From the NCBI GenBank assembly GCA_015065105.1, contig SVQZ01000010.1:1-64000 (forward strand): 64,000 nt of DNA. The letters are read 5' to 3'. The notes below the pieces were generated by a model. The model was not told the DNA's origin. It saw only the letters and a list, made by a program, of their open reading frames with translations, and did not search any database. The translations under genes and the position numbers were made by a program. Positions 1 through 8,781 of this stretch are shown in pieces (positions within the stretch are counted from its first letter, which is position 1; each line of letters starts with the position of its first letter). The DNA is from Oscillospiraceae bacterium (GTDB taxonomy: Bacteria > Bacillota > Clostridia > Oscillospirales > CAG-272).

Positions 1-3000
1 CGTCGAGGTTACCGAAGGTAACAACGTTGTCGTTCTGTGTGAAGGTAGGTACCTTCTGCTGAATTTCTACTACAAAGATCTTCATGTAGCCGTTTTCATA
101 GCATACTGCTATGGTAGCTGTTCCGTTGTCTCTGTACTGAATGGTGTATTCGTCAACACCCTTGAGTACGCCCTTTGCTGTGAATGCTCTTGAGCCTTCT
201 GCCGCCTTTATCTGTGCGCCGGTCTTATAAGTACCGTATGCGGTACGGATTACCTTAACACCTTCAAGGTTCTTAACTGTGATCTGGAGACCGTCAGCAG
301 ACATGGTAGGCTCTACTACGTCAACGGTAACGTAAACGTATTTCATTGTACCGTCATTGTATCTTACAAGAACAGTATATACACCGCCTGCGGGAACTGT
401 GTAGTCATAAGACTCTGCGCCGTTTAACTTGTTCTGGGTAAGACGTACGATCTTGTTTGTATTTACGTCGGAATAGTTATCATACTCACCGAGAGCAAGG
501 AATACGTCCTTAACCTCTGCTGTGAGACCGGAAATTGTAACAACTGCGCCCTCTGCCGTTGCCGCGGGCTCGGTTACTACAGGCTCTTCGGGCTTTTCCT
601 CTTCCCATACACCGTAAAGCGTTACGGGCTCGGTTACTTCTATTTGGCTGCCTGCTGCATAGAAGTTTCCGCTTCCGTCTGCCTCGGTATTCCAGCCTGT
701 CAGTATATATCCCTCTCTTTCGGGGATCATTGTTCTTGCGCTGTAGCCCTCGCGGTTTGCAAGGAGAGTATTGCTTTCGTCACCTGCGTTGAATTCTGAG
801 GAGGAGGAATATCTTGTATAGCCTCCCGAACCGAGGAGGGTGTAATTATATCCTTCGGTCACATCAACAAAATCCTGAATATCCCTTGAGCCGTCATTGA
901 TATTATAGGTGATAACAGGATCCCAGCAGGCGTAAACGAAGATATTTGTACCGTAGGGAACACGGTCATTGCTTACCATAAACACACTTGATTTGTATGC
1001 ATCGGGATAGATCTCATATTCATAGCCGTTGTTTGCGGCAGTGTCATTGTAGGTATAATTGCCCTTACCGTCCGCAGTTCTGAATTCGGGAACCGTCATA
1101 TCGTCAGAATCGGTATGAAGTCTGTAGCCTTCGCGGGAAAGAGTTGCCGTTTCGGCAGGAAAGCTGAAGGGCACACCCTTCATCATAAGTCCGTAATGAG
1201 TATTGGGTATCTTTACCGGATAAACGTCTCCTTTACCCCACGTTCCGCCGTTGGCATGGTAATAGACGTTATAATATCCGTTATCTCCGTAAGCGCCGTC
1301 ACCGTCAGAGCGCATCCATACACCCTTTAAGGTTACGTCTCCTCCCGGGAAGCCTTCAGCGGTCTGCCCCGGCTTATATACTACGTCAGCCGCACCCGAT
1401 ATACTCCAGCCTACGAATACCCATCCCGGATAACAGGGGGTGTTTCCGGGGATGACCGCAGTACCGCCGCGGTATGAAACAGATTCGGGGATATCCTCTG
1501 CGGGAAGCACACCGTCAAAGTGAATAAAGCCTGATGCTCCGATCTGTCCGCGGTAGAATTCATAGAGACGCTTATACGCGTTTCTTACCTCCTGAGCGGG
1601 CGGAGCTTCTTCTTCTAAAAGATACTTTGCGTATTCGTAGTGATAAACACCCTGACCGATTCCGAATTCATCGCAGGATGCAACCATCTGTTCAAGCTGT
1701 GTTGTATTAACGTCTATATCCTTGGTGAATGCCTTGATAAGAACGTTCCACATTTCCTCGTGCCAGATACCGTTACGCAGACAATAGCTCTGGTTAGCGC
1801 CTGCGGTAGGTGTATAGGTTAAGTTGTATTCCTCTACAGCATAGGCTTTCTGTGAGGGAAGAAGGGACATTGTATCGAGAACTACGGAGAATTTCTGACC
1901 GGGAGAAAGAGTTACCTCGTCATTCAGTTTTATCGTGTAATAACCCTCGCCGTTTACTGTGGTAACAACACCCGAAACGAATGTACCCGAATTTGGGACA
2001 TCTTCCACGGGATCTATATAAACTCTTACTGTCAGCTGTGCCGCCGCGTTCATATTGTAAACGCCTACCTGCTTTAAGACCTCATGACCCTTTGCGGTAA
2101 ATACGTTTGCCGTAACCATAGGCTGATGGGCTGTGTATTCGTCAAACCAGAAATAGGTTATACCCTTACCCCAGTTACCGTCATACTGATAGTTATTATC
2201 TACAACGCTGTTGGGCTCAAAATCTACTATACGTGCACTCTGAAGGGTGGGTTCCCAATAGGAGAGCCAAAAATAACCGCCGCCCGTACCCCATTCGGGG
2301 CCCCAGCTGTTTTTGACAAGCCATGCTCCGTTTCCGGGAGGTGTCATATATGTACCGAAGTTGCTTACGGGGAAGGTGTCATCCCAGCCTACGATATATA
2401 TTGCATGGTTGGTATAGTCATAGATATCCTGATATCCTGCAACACCGCCGGGAAGAAAATTATAACCCGACTTGTGAGAATAATAGCTTGCCACAACTCC
2501 TCCGTAGGTCATTATGGCATTTTTCATGGATACCATATCCTTTGCGCCTATTGCCGCAGAGGTGATAAGATGCTCCTCTGCAATATAACGCATATTTTCA
2601 CTGTAGCCTACCGTTTCAAAGCCGTATGCCCAGTTGACGGGAGGAAGATATTTTTCGCTTTCGGGGCCTACCCATCTCGCAAGAGTTCCTGTGGAAAAAT
2701 AGATATTACCGCCCTTGTTATGAGGATCGGATTCATAGATACCGTCAAGATAGGTCGGATCAGAGGTGTCGGAGGTTTTTGAGTTCCATGCAAAATATGC
2801 AAGATGAGCCTCGGAAAAATCGGCGCTTTCGGTAACAGCATGATTACGCATATATGCTGTTTCCGCTGCCGATATGGGGGCAAAAGCCCAGCAGTTGCTT
2901 GATTCTATCTGATCCTTTACCGGTGTGATTATATTTGCCCCTGCGGAGTTTGTGATGCCGAGTGAATTATAGCTTGCAGGGAAGCTTTTTGCTGTACCCT

Positions 3001-3250
3001 CGCCTGCAAGACCTCTTTCGGCTGTAGAAGAAATGCGCTCAACCTCGTTGCCGTTTTCGTCCACGGTAACGCTTTCAAGATAGCCGAATTCGGATACTGT
3101 ACCCGAGGGGATGACGTGGTTGATTCTTTTTACAGGCTCACTTTCATCATCCTTTATCTCTTTGGCATTTAATCCGACGGGGAGAAGAGATGTGATCATT
3201 GCAAAAACCAATAAAAAGGATACTGTATTTTTTGCGTTCTTAAAGATCAT
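1..3250 (-). CDS. Secreted C1 (papain-like) cysteine protease with repeat-rich C-terminus (partial)
   Basis: The frame stays open from the ATG at 3250 to the window edge (over 1080 codons), so the 3' end is missing. GGAGGA lies about 7 bases before the ATG. Residues 1-29 form a signal peptide. The C1 catalytic set is visible: Q114, C120 (in SSNCWAF), H282 (in NHAIYIVGWDD) and N314 (in KNSWGPEWG). The usual GxCGSCW around the nucleophile is changed to ESSNCW. After the protease come a lectin-like beta region often found with bacterial C1 enzymes, then InlB/Flg_new-type repeats (GW..ADGSG..Y..G...VT..VTLY.VW). It is presumably a surface or wall-attached protease acting on host or dietary protein. 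The substrate is unknown, and an anchoring module may lie beyond the edge. Confidence 0.85.
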   Translation of the reverse strand, partial: MIFKNAKNTVSFLLVFAMITSLLPVGLNAKEIKDDESEPVKRINHVIPSGTVSEFGYLESVTVDENGNEVERISSTAERGLAGEGTAKSFPASYNSLGITNSAGANIITPVKDQIESSNCWAFAPISAAETAYMRNHAVTESADFSEAHLAYFAWNSKTSDTSDPTYLDGIYESDPHNKGGNIYFSTGTLARWVGPESEKYLPPVNWAYGFETVGYSENMRYIAEEHLITSAAIGAKDMVSMKNAIMTYGGVVASYYSHKSGYNFLPGGVAGYQDIYDYTNHAIYIVGWDDTFPVSNFGTYMTPPGNGAWLVKNSWGPEWGTGGGYFWLSYWEPTLQSARIVDFEPNSVVDNNYQYDGNWGKGITYFWFDEYTAHQPMVTANVFTAKGHEVLKQVGVYNMNAAAQLTVRVYIDPVEDVPNSGTFVSGVVTTVNGEGYYTIKLNDEVTLSPGQKFSVVLDTMSLLPSQKAYAVEEYNLTYTPTAGANQSYCLRNGIWHEEMWNVLIKAFTKDIDVNTTQLEQMVASCDEFGIGQGVYHYEYAKYLLEEEAPPAQEVRNAYKRLYEFYRGQIGASGFIHFDGVLPAEDIPESVSYRGGTAVIPGNTPCYPGWVFVGWSISGAADVVYKPGQTAEGFPGGDVTLKGVWMRSDGDGAYGDNGYYNVYYHANGGTWGKGDVYPVKIPNTHYGLMMKGVPFSFPAETATLSREGYRLHTDSDDMTVPEFRTADGKGNYTYNDTAANNGYEYEIYPDAYKSSVFMVSNDRVPYGTNIFVYACWDPVITYNINDGSRDIQDFVDVTEGYNYTLLGSGGYTRYSSSSEFNAGDESNTLLANREGYSARTMIPEREGYILTGWNTEADGSGNFYAAGSQIEVTEPVTLYGVWEEEKPEEPVVTEPAATAEGAVVTISGLTAEVKDVFLALGEYDNYSDVNTNKIVRLTQNKLNGAESYDYTVPAGGVYTVLVRYNDGTMKYVYVTVDVVEPTMSADGLQITVKNLEGVKVIRTAYGTYKTGAQIKAAEGSRAFTAKGVLKGVDEYTIQYRDNGTATIAVCYENGYMKIFVVEIQQKVPTFTQNDNVVTFGNLD

Positions 3251-3348
3251 AACAAAGTCCTCCGAATATAATATATCAATTATAAGGGTATCATAATAAC
3301 CTTTTTTTGTCAAGTAAAGGCCGCCGGGTGCAGCGGTAATAAAATATA

Positions 3349-3376
3349 AAAAAACCGTCCGAAAGGACGGTTTTTT
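3349..3376 (-). terminator. Rho-independent terminator of rplJ-rplL
   Basis: A perfect stem AAAACCGTCC/GGACGGTTTT with a GAAA-type loop is followed by a T-run when read on the minus strand. It sits just after the rplL stop codon and before the upstream region of the protease gene. Confidence 0.85.
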
Positions 3377-3402
3377 ATGCTATCATATTTTTTTCGGTTA
3401 AA

Positions 3403-3774
3403 TTACTTAACTTCAACTTCAGCGCCTGCTTCGGTGAGCTGAGCCTTGAGAGCTTCTGCTTCTTCCTTGGAAACGCCTTCCTTAAGGGTCTTGGGAGCGC
3501 CTTCAACGAGGTCCTTAGCGTCCTTGAGGCCGAGACCGGTGATCTCACGAACAACCTTGATAACGTTGAGCTTAGAAGCGCCTGCAGACTTAAGAACTAC
3601 GTCGAATTCAGTCTTTTCTTCAACAGCTGCTGCTGCGGGAGCTGCGCCTGCCATAGCTACGGGAGCTGCGGATACGCCGAACTCTTCTTCAACTGCCTTT
3701 ACGAGGTCGTTGAGCTCGAGAATTGTTAATGCTTTAATTTCTTCAAGTATGTTTGTAATCTTTTCGCTTGCCAT
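3403..3774 (-). CDS. rplL: 50S ribosomal protein L7/L12
   Basis: This is the acidic stalk protein that recruits translation GTPases. The product is 123 residues, the usual length. It has an N-terminal dimerisation helix ([26 protein letters not shown]), an Ala-rich hinge at about 45-55, and the conserved globular C-terminal domain ([28 protein letters not shown]). I start at the ATG at 3774, which has GGAGGT 7 bases upstream; a longer frame to 3798 would precede the ribosome site and add non-family residues. It is the second gene of an operon with rplJ, about 50 bases downstream of it. The rplK-rplA and rpoB genes usually found nearby are absent from this window. Confidence 0.97.
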   Translation of the reverse strand: MASEKITNILEEIKALTILELNDLVKAVEEEFGVSAAPVAMAGAAPAAAAVEEKTEFDVVLKSAGASKLNVIKVVREITGLGLKDAKDLVEGAPKTLKEGVSKEEAEALKAQLTEAGAEVEVK

Positions 3775-3827
3775 TTTGAAATACCTCCAATAAATCAAAT
3801 AAATTAATAATCAGTAAGTCTTTGGAC

Positions 3828-4385
3828 TTATTCTGCTGCAGGAGCTTCTGCTTCTGCGGGTGCAGCTTCCTCAGCTGCTACGGGAACTTCTTCGCCACTC
3901 TTGTCGATAATAGCCTGAATACCATAAGCGAACTTGTAAAGAGGAGACTGGATGCTTCCCAACAACTTGCAGATAAGACCTTCTCTGGAAGGAATATCAG
4001 CAAGCGCATTTACTGCTGCTGCGTCGATAACGCCATTATCAATGAAACCTGCCTTGATTTCGTAGGTTTCGATCTTGTCAGCATACTTCTTTGCGATCTT
4101 AGCTGCTGCTACGGGATCGCTTTCGCTGACTGCGAATGCTGTCATACCAACGAGATATTCCTTCATCTCGGGGTAACCTGCTTCTTCGCATGCACGACCG
4201 GTAATGCTGTTCTTGTAAACCTTATAGTCTACACCTGCTTCACGCATTTCGTTACGGAGCTTTGTATCGTCTTCAACGGTAATACCCTGATAACATACAA
4301 GAACACCTGCGGTTGCGTTTTTGATCTTTTCAGCGAGAACTGCTACATCGTTCTGCTTCTGAGCTAAAATTTTTGCACTCGGCAT
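3828..4385 (-). CDS. rplJ: 50S ribosomal protein L10
   Basis: L10 anchors L7/L12 dimers on the ribosome and represses its own operon through the leader RNA. The protein is 185 residues long. It shows the family core (VLVCYQGITVEDDTKLRNEMREAG, VYKNSI, GMTAFAVSESDPVAAAKI) and an Ala/Glu-rich C-terminal extension. The start is set at the ATG at 4385, which has GGGAGGTG 9 bases upstream. The longer open frame to 4448 would run through the attenuator hairpin and is not credible. The gene is first in the rplJ-rplL operon and divergent from the VWA gene at 4708. Confidence 0.97.
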   Translation of the reverse strand: MPSAKILAQKQNDVAVLAEKIKNATAGVLVCYQGITVEDDTKLRNEMREAGVDYKVYKNSITGRACEEAGYPEMKEYLVGMTAFAVSESDPVAAAKIAKKYADKIETYEIKAGFIDNGVIDAAAVNALADIPSREGLICKLLGSIQSPLYKFAYGIQAIIDKSGEEVPVAAEEAAPAEAEAPAAE

Positions 4386-4400
4386 GTCTTTTTTCACCTC

Positions 4401-4462
4401 CCGAAAAAAATAAAAAACTTTCTTCGGCTTTAAAAATAAACATACCAACCGAAAGAAAGTTA
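4401..4462 (-). terminator. Attenuator hairpin of the L10 leader
   Basis: On the minus strand AACTTTCTTTCGG pairs with CCGAAGAAAGTT and is followed by a long T-rich tract ending immediately before the rplJ ribosome site. In L10-type autoregulation this intrinsic terminator stops transcription when excess L10 (with L12) binds the upstream aptamer. Confidence 0.85.
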
Positions 4463-4555
4463 AAACAAATCTATATGTCTTAAATTGAACTCGAAATTAT
4501 GAGCCCTTTCCTCGGCAGGACATTTTACTTTAAAACCTGCTGTCTTTGGATAGCC
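4463..4555 (-). ncRNA. L10 leader aptamer (ribosomal protein leader RNA)
   Basis: The untranslated leader contains AGACAGCAGG and, further on, CCTGCCGAGG. Paired CAGCAGG/CCTGC segments of this kind are characteristic of the Firmicute L10 leader family (Rfam L10_leader). It lies between the promoter and the attenuator, as expected. The call rests on recognition of these segments and the context; no covariance-model search was possible. Confidence 0.8.
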
Positions 4556-4560
4556 TGAAC

Positions 4561-4589
4561 ATAATACCATATCCCCCTTCTTTTGTCAA
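4561..4589 (-). promoter_or_regulatory. Sigma-A promoter of rplJ-rplL
   Basis: On the minus strand TTGACA (4589-4584) and TATTAT (4566-4561) are 17 bases apart. The start site would be near 4554, at the head of the L10 leader. Confidence 0.85.
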
Positions 4590-4707
4590 GCGATTTAATA
4601 AAAAGTTAATATTTTTTCTTTAAATACGAAAATCAGCGGCAAATCTATTTACTAAATTATGAAATAATGTTATAATTACACATATGTAAATTAATTAGGA
4701 GAAGATT

Positions 4708-7700
4708 ATGAGTATCTTTTTGCAGATATTATTGGGCATTGTTCCGATCACCCTGTTGTTTTTATTACTTTCAATATTTAAAAAACAGGCAAGAGCACGC
4801 AATATAGTGATGAGTGCGCTTCTGGTATGCATGATTATTACCATGGGTATATGTGCGCTTACGGTAAAGCCGGAGGATGAAGGCGTAAAGTCCGAAAAGG
4901 ACAAGGTAACGCAGATAGACCTTATATATTCCGTAGCGTCCAGAAAAGGAGGAACCGCAAAAGCTCTTGAGCTTTTACGTGACCTTCGTGCCACTGCCAA
5001 CGATAGTGCCGAGATCACTCTTTGCGATGCATATCTCAACGCATCCGCCGGTGATTGGAGAAGTGCGGAGCTTTTGTATAATAAGGCTATGAGTCTCAGC
5101 GGTAAAAAGCCGTCGGGTGAATTTGCCGAGCTGTGCAAAAAGGCAAGGGAGGAGACGAATACAGACTATGCCGCCGCTGTATATTTCGGTGAAGAAGTCA
5201 GCTCTGAACAGGATTCTTGCGGTAAGCTCGTCCTTCTCGCAAACAAATTCATTGATACAAAGGCAAAAGGTCTTGATAAGGAGATAAGAGACTCTGCCGC
5301 GATACTCGTGGAATCCGAAGAGCTTTTCGGGCATTATCTTGAAGCAGGCGAGCTTGACCAAGGCAGGGTAAAGTATCTCGTGTCAAGTCTTGATGAGGCA
5401 GCCGAGGCTAATCCCTCGCTTCTCAATATCGAGCCGGTACGCATCTGCCGTTTAAAGCTCAACGTTCTTGCCGGAAAGTATTCAAGCGTAGCCGGCAGTA
5501 TCACCAAAAGCTCCTGTTATGACGAGCTTGCCATAGCCTCAGAGCTTTATATAAACGGTCTTATAAGCGACTCCGCCTTTTCAAAGGATTATACCGGTGA
5601 TTACAAAAAGATGAGCCGTGAGGTCCTTGCTCAGCTTGAAAAGCTTTATGAAGATCTCCCTTCCGATAAAAAGGAGGATAAGGAGCTTGTAAAGGAGCTT
5701 ATAGAAAAATTAAAGGGCAAAAAGGCGACTGACGGTCTTGATATATTGAAGGACGGCATTCTTGCCGTGGCGGCCGATAAAGAATCACCCGATTCGCCTA
5801 AGGCATATCTTCAGCTTGCAAAGATAGAATACCGCGAAAAGGACGAAAACAAATCAAAAAGATATATAAGCAAGGCTCTTTCGGGACTCGGAATCAGCGA
5901 TGATGAGGAATTTTATATTCCTTTGAGCAATATCGCCCGGGTCATTACAGATAAGGATGACAAGGAGGAGCTGAAAAACGTTGCCGGTTACGTTGATGAG
6001 GCGATAAACCATTCGGGAGACAGTATAGTAATTGCCGCAGTTGAAAAGGCGGCGGCGCAGAACGATCCCGGGGATGATGATACAAAGAGCGGCTCAGCGT
6101 TCAACGGCTTTATGAATGATGCTGTAAGCCAGCTGAGGATCTCGGTGAATATAACCGACGTTGATTCCTCCGATTTCCCCACCGTAAAGGCTACAGTTAC
6201 CATAGACGAGTCTCTTGCATATACCGCAGAAGAATTAAAGAGTATGATATCCGTTACCGACTGCGGTGTTGAAATAGAGGATTTCACCGTGGAAAAGGTG
6301 GAATACAAGGCGGCGAATATCCTTCTTTGCTGTGACACCTCGGGCAGTATGAGCGGACAGCCGATAGAGGATCTTTCAAATGCGGTAAAGCTCTTTGTTG
6401 AGACGTCGAAGGATAAGGAAAGGATCGCTCTTGTCACCTTTGATTCGAATATCGGCGATGTATATGATTTCGGTACAGATAAAAAAACGATATACAATGC
6501 CGCGGATTTTAACGCATCGGGCGGTACCAATATGTACGATGCGATAATCGACTCTCTTGATAAATTCAGCAAAAAGGAAGGGGAGCTTAATTATATACTC
6601 CTGCTTTCCGACGGTGAGGACGGAACTATCCGTTCAAGCGAAAAGATAAACGAAAATATAGGAATTCCCTGTATCGATAAGGCTGTAGTTCTCTATTCCC
6701 TCGGTCTCGGCTCTGATGTTAATATCGACTATATGGATACTCTTGCCACCTCCACCAACGGCGAATTCGTTTATATAAGCGATTCTGCGACCCTGGGAGA
6801 TTTTTATGACACCTTAAGAGGTCAGATACTTAATCAGTATATCGTGACCTATAAGGCGGAGGATACTCTCACCGTAAACAGAAACGTAAAGATACATATA
6901 ACCGAGGACCCCGTTTCCCAGGACATTGCTTACTATTCTATAGGCGGCTCTGCCTCGGGCGAGGATAATTCAGAGGATGAGAATATCCTTACCTTCTCCG
7001 AAAAGGGAGTTTACGGTATAGATACCTCCCTTATCTACAAGAGTGCCAAGTCCACAAGGATAACTCTTTCAGGCTTCGGCTTTGAAAAGGAGGATAAATT
7101 CCGCTGTGAGCTTGACGGTAAGCTTGACTACGGCGCAGATGCGGTAAAATGCGAATTTGTGAACAAGAATACCGTTACCGTTATAATTCCGGGAGGAATA
7201 GCCTGCGGAAAATATAAGGTAAAGATTAGTATAGGTGAGCTTAAGGCAAATATCGAGGATGGACTTACCGTTGTGGCGCAAGGCTCGGAGAAGCTTACCG
7301 AATTCGGCCCCTACGTATTTACCTCTTACGAAAAAACAGAAAATGACGGTGTGACCGTGCTTTCAAGCGCCGTTAACCTTAACGGCTGGCTCAATTTCAG
7401 AGGGGAGGTTACCCTTGAAAAGACAGGTGACGAGCGCGAGATCAAAATGATCGACGAAAAGGGCTCATACGTTCAGTATTTCGAGGGCTCTGCAACGGGC
7501 TTGTCGAAAATCATGGCGAAAAAGGGGATCAAGCTTCCTATTGAGCCGCTGGGCGAGGTTGTTCTTGTGAATGACCCCACAATAAATGCCGAATCCGAGG
7601 ATTATCCTGTAAACGCGGTTGAACTTCCCTTTATTTACTTTGCGGATGCTTTATCATTTTCTATGCCCGGTATATCTCTTTACCCGAACAGAATAGTATT

Positions 7701-8772
7701 AAAGTCAAACGAATTTTCAACAAAGTTCCCCGGTCAGGACGATATGCTCAAGGCGGGCGGTATAAAGGATATATTTAAGTTTAAGATAGAAGCTGCCGGA
7801 ATAGTTACAAATAAAACCATAGGGGTAAAAGGAGAATTCAGTAACAAGCCTGATGACGATAAAAAGAGTTTTACTCCTGCAAACTTCGGTAAAACAAAGC
7901 TGATGATATCTCCTTTGAATTTTAAGGTAAAGATAGATACGGTAGAAAACAACTATTCTGTAGATCTCGGAGTGAAGCTTGATTTTATAAAGCAGGACGA
8001 TGACGGAGGTCTCGGTGTATATGCGGAATGGAAGTCAAGAGAAACCGATAAGGGTCTGGAGCATATAGTTCCTCATGAGTTTATGATAAAGGCATCTTAT
8101 CCCATTCATGCTACCATCGGACCGGTTCTGGTTACCTACAGCGATTTCAAGGTAGGATTATCCGACATCGACCCCAATAAAAAGATCAGAGACTGGAAGC
8201 TGAAGGGTCAGTTCGATCTTTCTACTGCCAAGGTAAGCGAAATGGTTCCCGGACTTAAGGATTATATAGATGACCCGGCAGTAATGCAGTTTGACGATAC
8301 CACCATTGAGCTTAGCTTCGGTCAGATGTATTTTATGATAAATGCTGAGCTTAAATTCCTTGAGCAGATAACGATAGGCAAAGCAAAAATAGAGGCGGGA
8401 AAGATCCCTGTTACCTCATGGCTTTTAGGCCTTGAAAACGATGATGCATACGGACTGCGTGCAGAGGTATTCACGGGAATCGACTGGCATATACCCAACT
8501 GCGACTTCAAGGTCGGAGCTACCCTTGTGCTCCATGCTCACAGTAAATTTGCGGGCATCGAGGCAGAGGGAGACGCAAACGTGACCATTAAATGGCTTAT
8601 CTTCAAGGCTAAGTTCAAGGAGACGGGTACCGGTGTTATCGGCTTACAGTTTGACGGAGATCTTCCTACATTTGTAATAAAGATAGCAATGGAAGACGAT
8701 AGCGGAACAAACGGCTATTATCTTATGTGGAATAAACGAACGAACCTCGATTACGGAAAGCTTGAGGTGTAA
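4708..8772 (+). CDS. Giant membrane-anchored VWA-domain protein
   Basis: The product has 1354 residues. Two hydrophobic helices at about 2-21 and 32-50 suggest membrane insertion with the bulk of the protein outside. Residues about 100-480 are helical and TPR-like. A von Willebrand A domain follows at about 535-725, with the MIDAS motif DTSGSMSG at D543, SGGTNMYD, and LLLSDGEDG near 634. After it comes an Ig-like segment at about 760-830 and a long beta-rich, possibly repetitive C-terminus with no family I recognise. AGGAG lies 8 bases before the ATG. The stop is 9 bases before the next gene, whose product also looks surface-exposed, so the two probably work together. A metal-dependent adhesion or scaffold role is inferred. 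Confidence 0.75.
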   Translation: MSIFLQILLGIVPITLLFLLLSIFKKQARARNIVMSALLVCMIITMGICALTVKPEDEGVKSEKDKVTQIDLIYSVASRKGGTAKALELLRDLRATANDSAEITLCDAYLNASAGDWRSAELLYNKAMSLSGKKPSGEFAELCKKAREETNTDYAAAVYFGEEVSSEQDSCGKLVLLANKFIDTKAKGLDKEIRDSAAILVESEELFGHYLEAGELDQGRVKYLVSSLDEAAEANPSLLNIEPVRICRLKLNVLAGKYSSVAGSITKSSCYDELAIASELYINGLISDSAFSKDYTGDYKKMSREVLAQLEKLYEDLPSDKKEDKELVKELIEKLKGKKATDGLDILKDGILAVAADKESPDSPKAYLQLAKIEYREKDENKSKRYISKALSGLGISDDEEFYIPLSNIARVITDKDDKEELKNVAGYVDEAINHSGDSIVIAAVEKAAAQNDPGDDDTKSGSAFNGFMNDAVSQLRISVNITDVDSSDFPTVKATVTIDESLAYTAEELKSMISVTDCGVEIEDFTVEKVEYKAANILLCCDTSGSMSGQPIEDLSNAVKLFVETSKDKERIALVTFDSNIGDVYDFGTDKKTIYNAADFNASGGTNMYDAIIDSLDKFSKKEGELNYILLLSDGEDGTIRSSEKINENIGIPCIDKAVVLYSLGLGSDVNIDYMDTLATSTNGEFVYISDSATLGDFYDTLRGQILNQYIVTYKAEDTLTVNRNVKIHITEDPVSQDIAYYSIGGSASGEDNSEDENILTFSEKGVYGIDTSLIYKSAKSTRITLSGFGFEKEDKFRCELDGKLDYGADAVKCEFVNKNTVTVIIPGGIACGKYKVKISIGELKANIEDGLTVVAQGSEKLTEFGPYVFTSYEKTENDGVTVLSSAVNLNGWLNFRGEVTLEKTGDEREIKMIDEKGSYVQYFEGSATGLSKIMAKKGIKLPIEPLGEVVLVNDPTINAESEDYPVNAVELPFIYFADALSFSMPGISLYPNRIVLKSNEFSTKFPGQDDMLKAGGIKDIFKFKIEAAGIVTNKTIGVKGEFSNKPDDDKKSFTPANFGKTKLMISPLNFKVKIDTVENNYSVDLGVKLDFIKQDDDGGLGVYAEWKSRETDKGLEHIVPHEFMIKASYPIHATIGPVLVTYSDFKVGLSDIDPNKKIRDWKLKGQFDLSTAKVSEMVPGLKDYIDDPAVMQFDDTTIELSFGQMYFMINAELKFLEQITIGKAKIEAGKIPVTSWLLGLENDDAYGLRAEVFTGIDWHIPNCDFKVGATLVLHAHSKFAGIEAEGDANVTIKWLIFKAKFKETGTGVIGLQFDGDLPTFVIKIAMEDDSGTNGYYLMWNKRTNLDYGKLEV

Positions 8773-8781
8773 GGAGGAATC

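Noticed and set aside
2084-2782. Long plus-strand open frame (232 codons) and several others inside 1-3250
   Set aside because: They are antisense to the C1 protease frame, which has a signal peptide, catalytic residues and a ribosome site. The antisense frames have no ribosome site or family resemblance.
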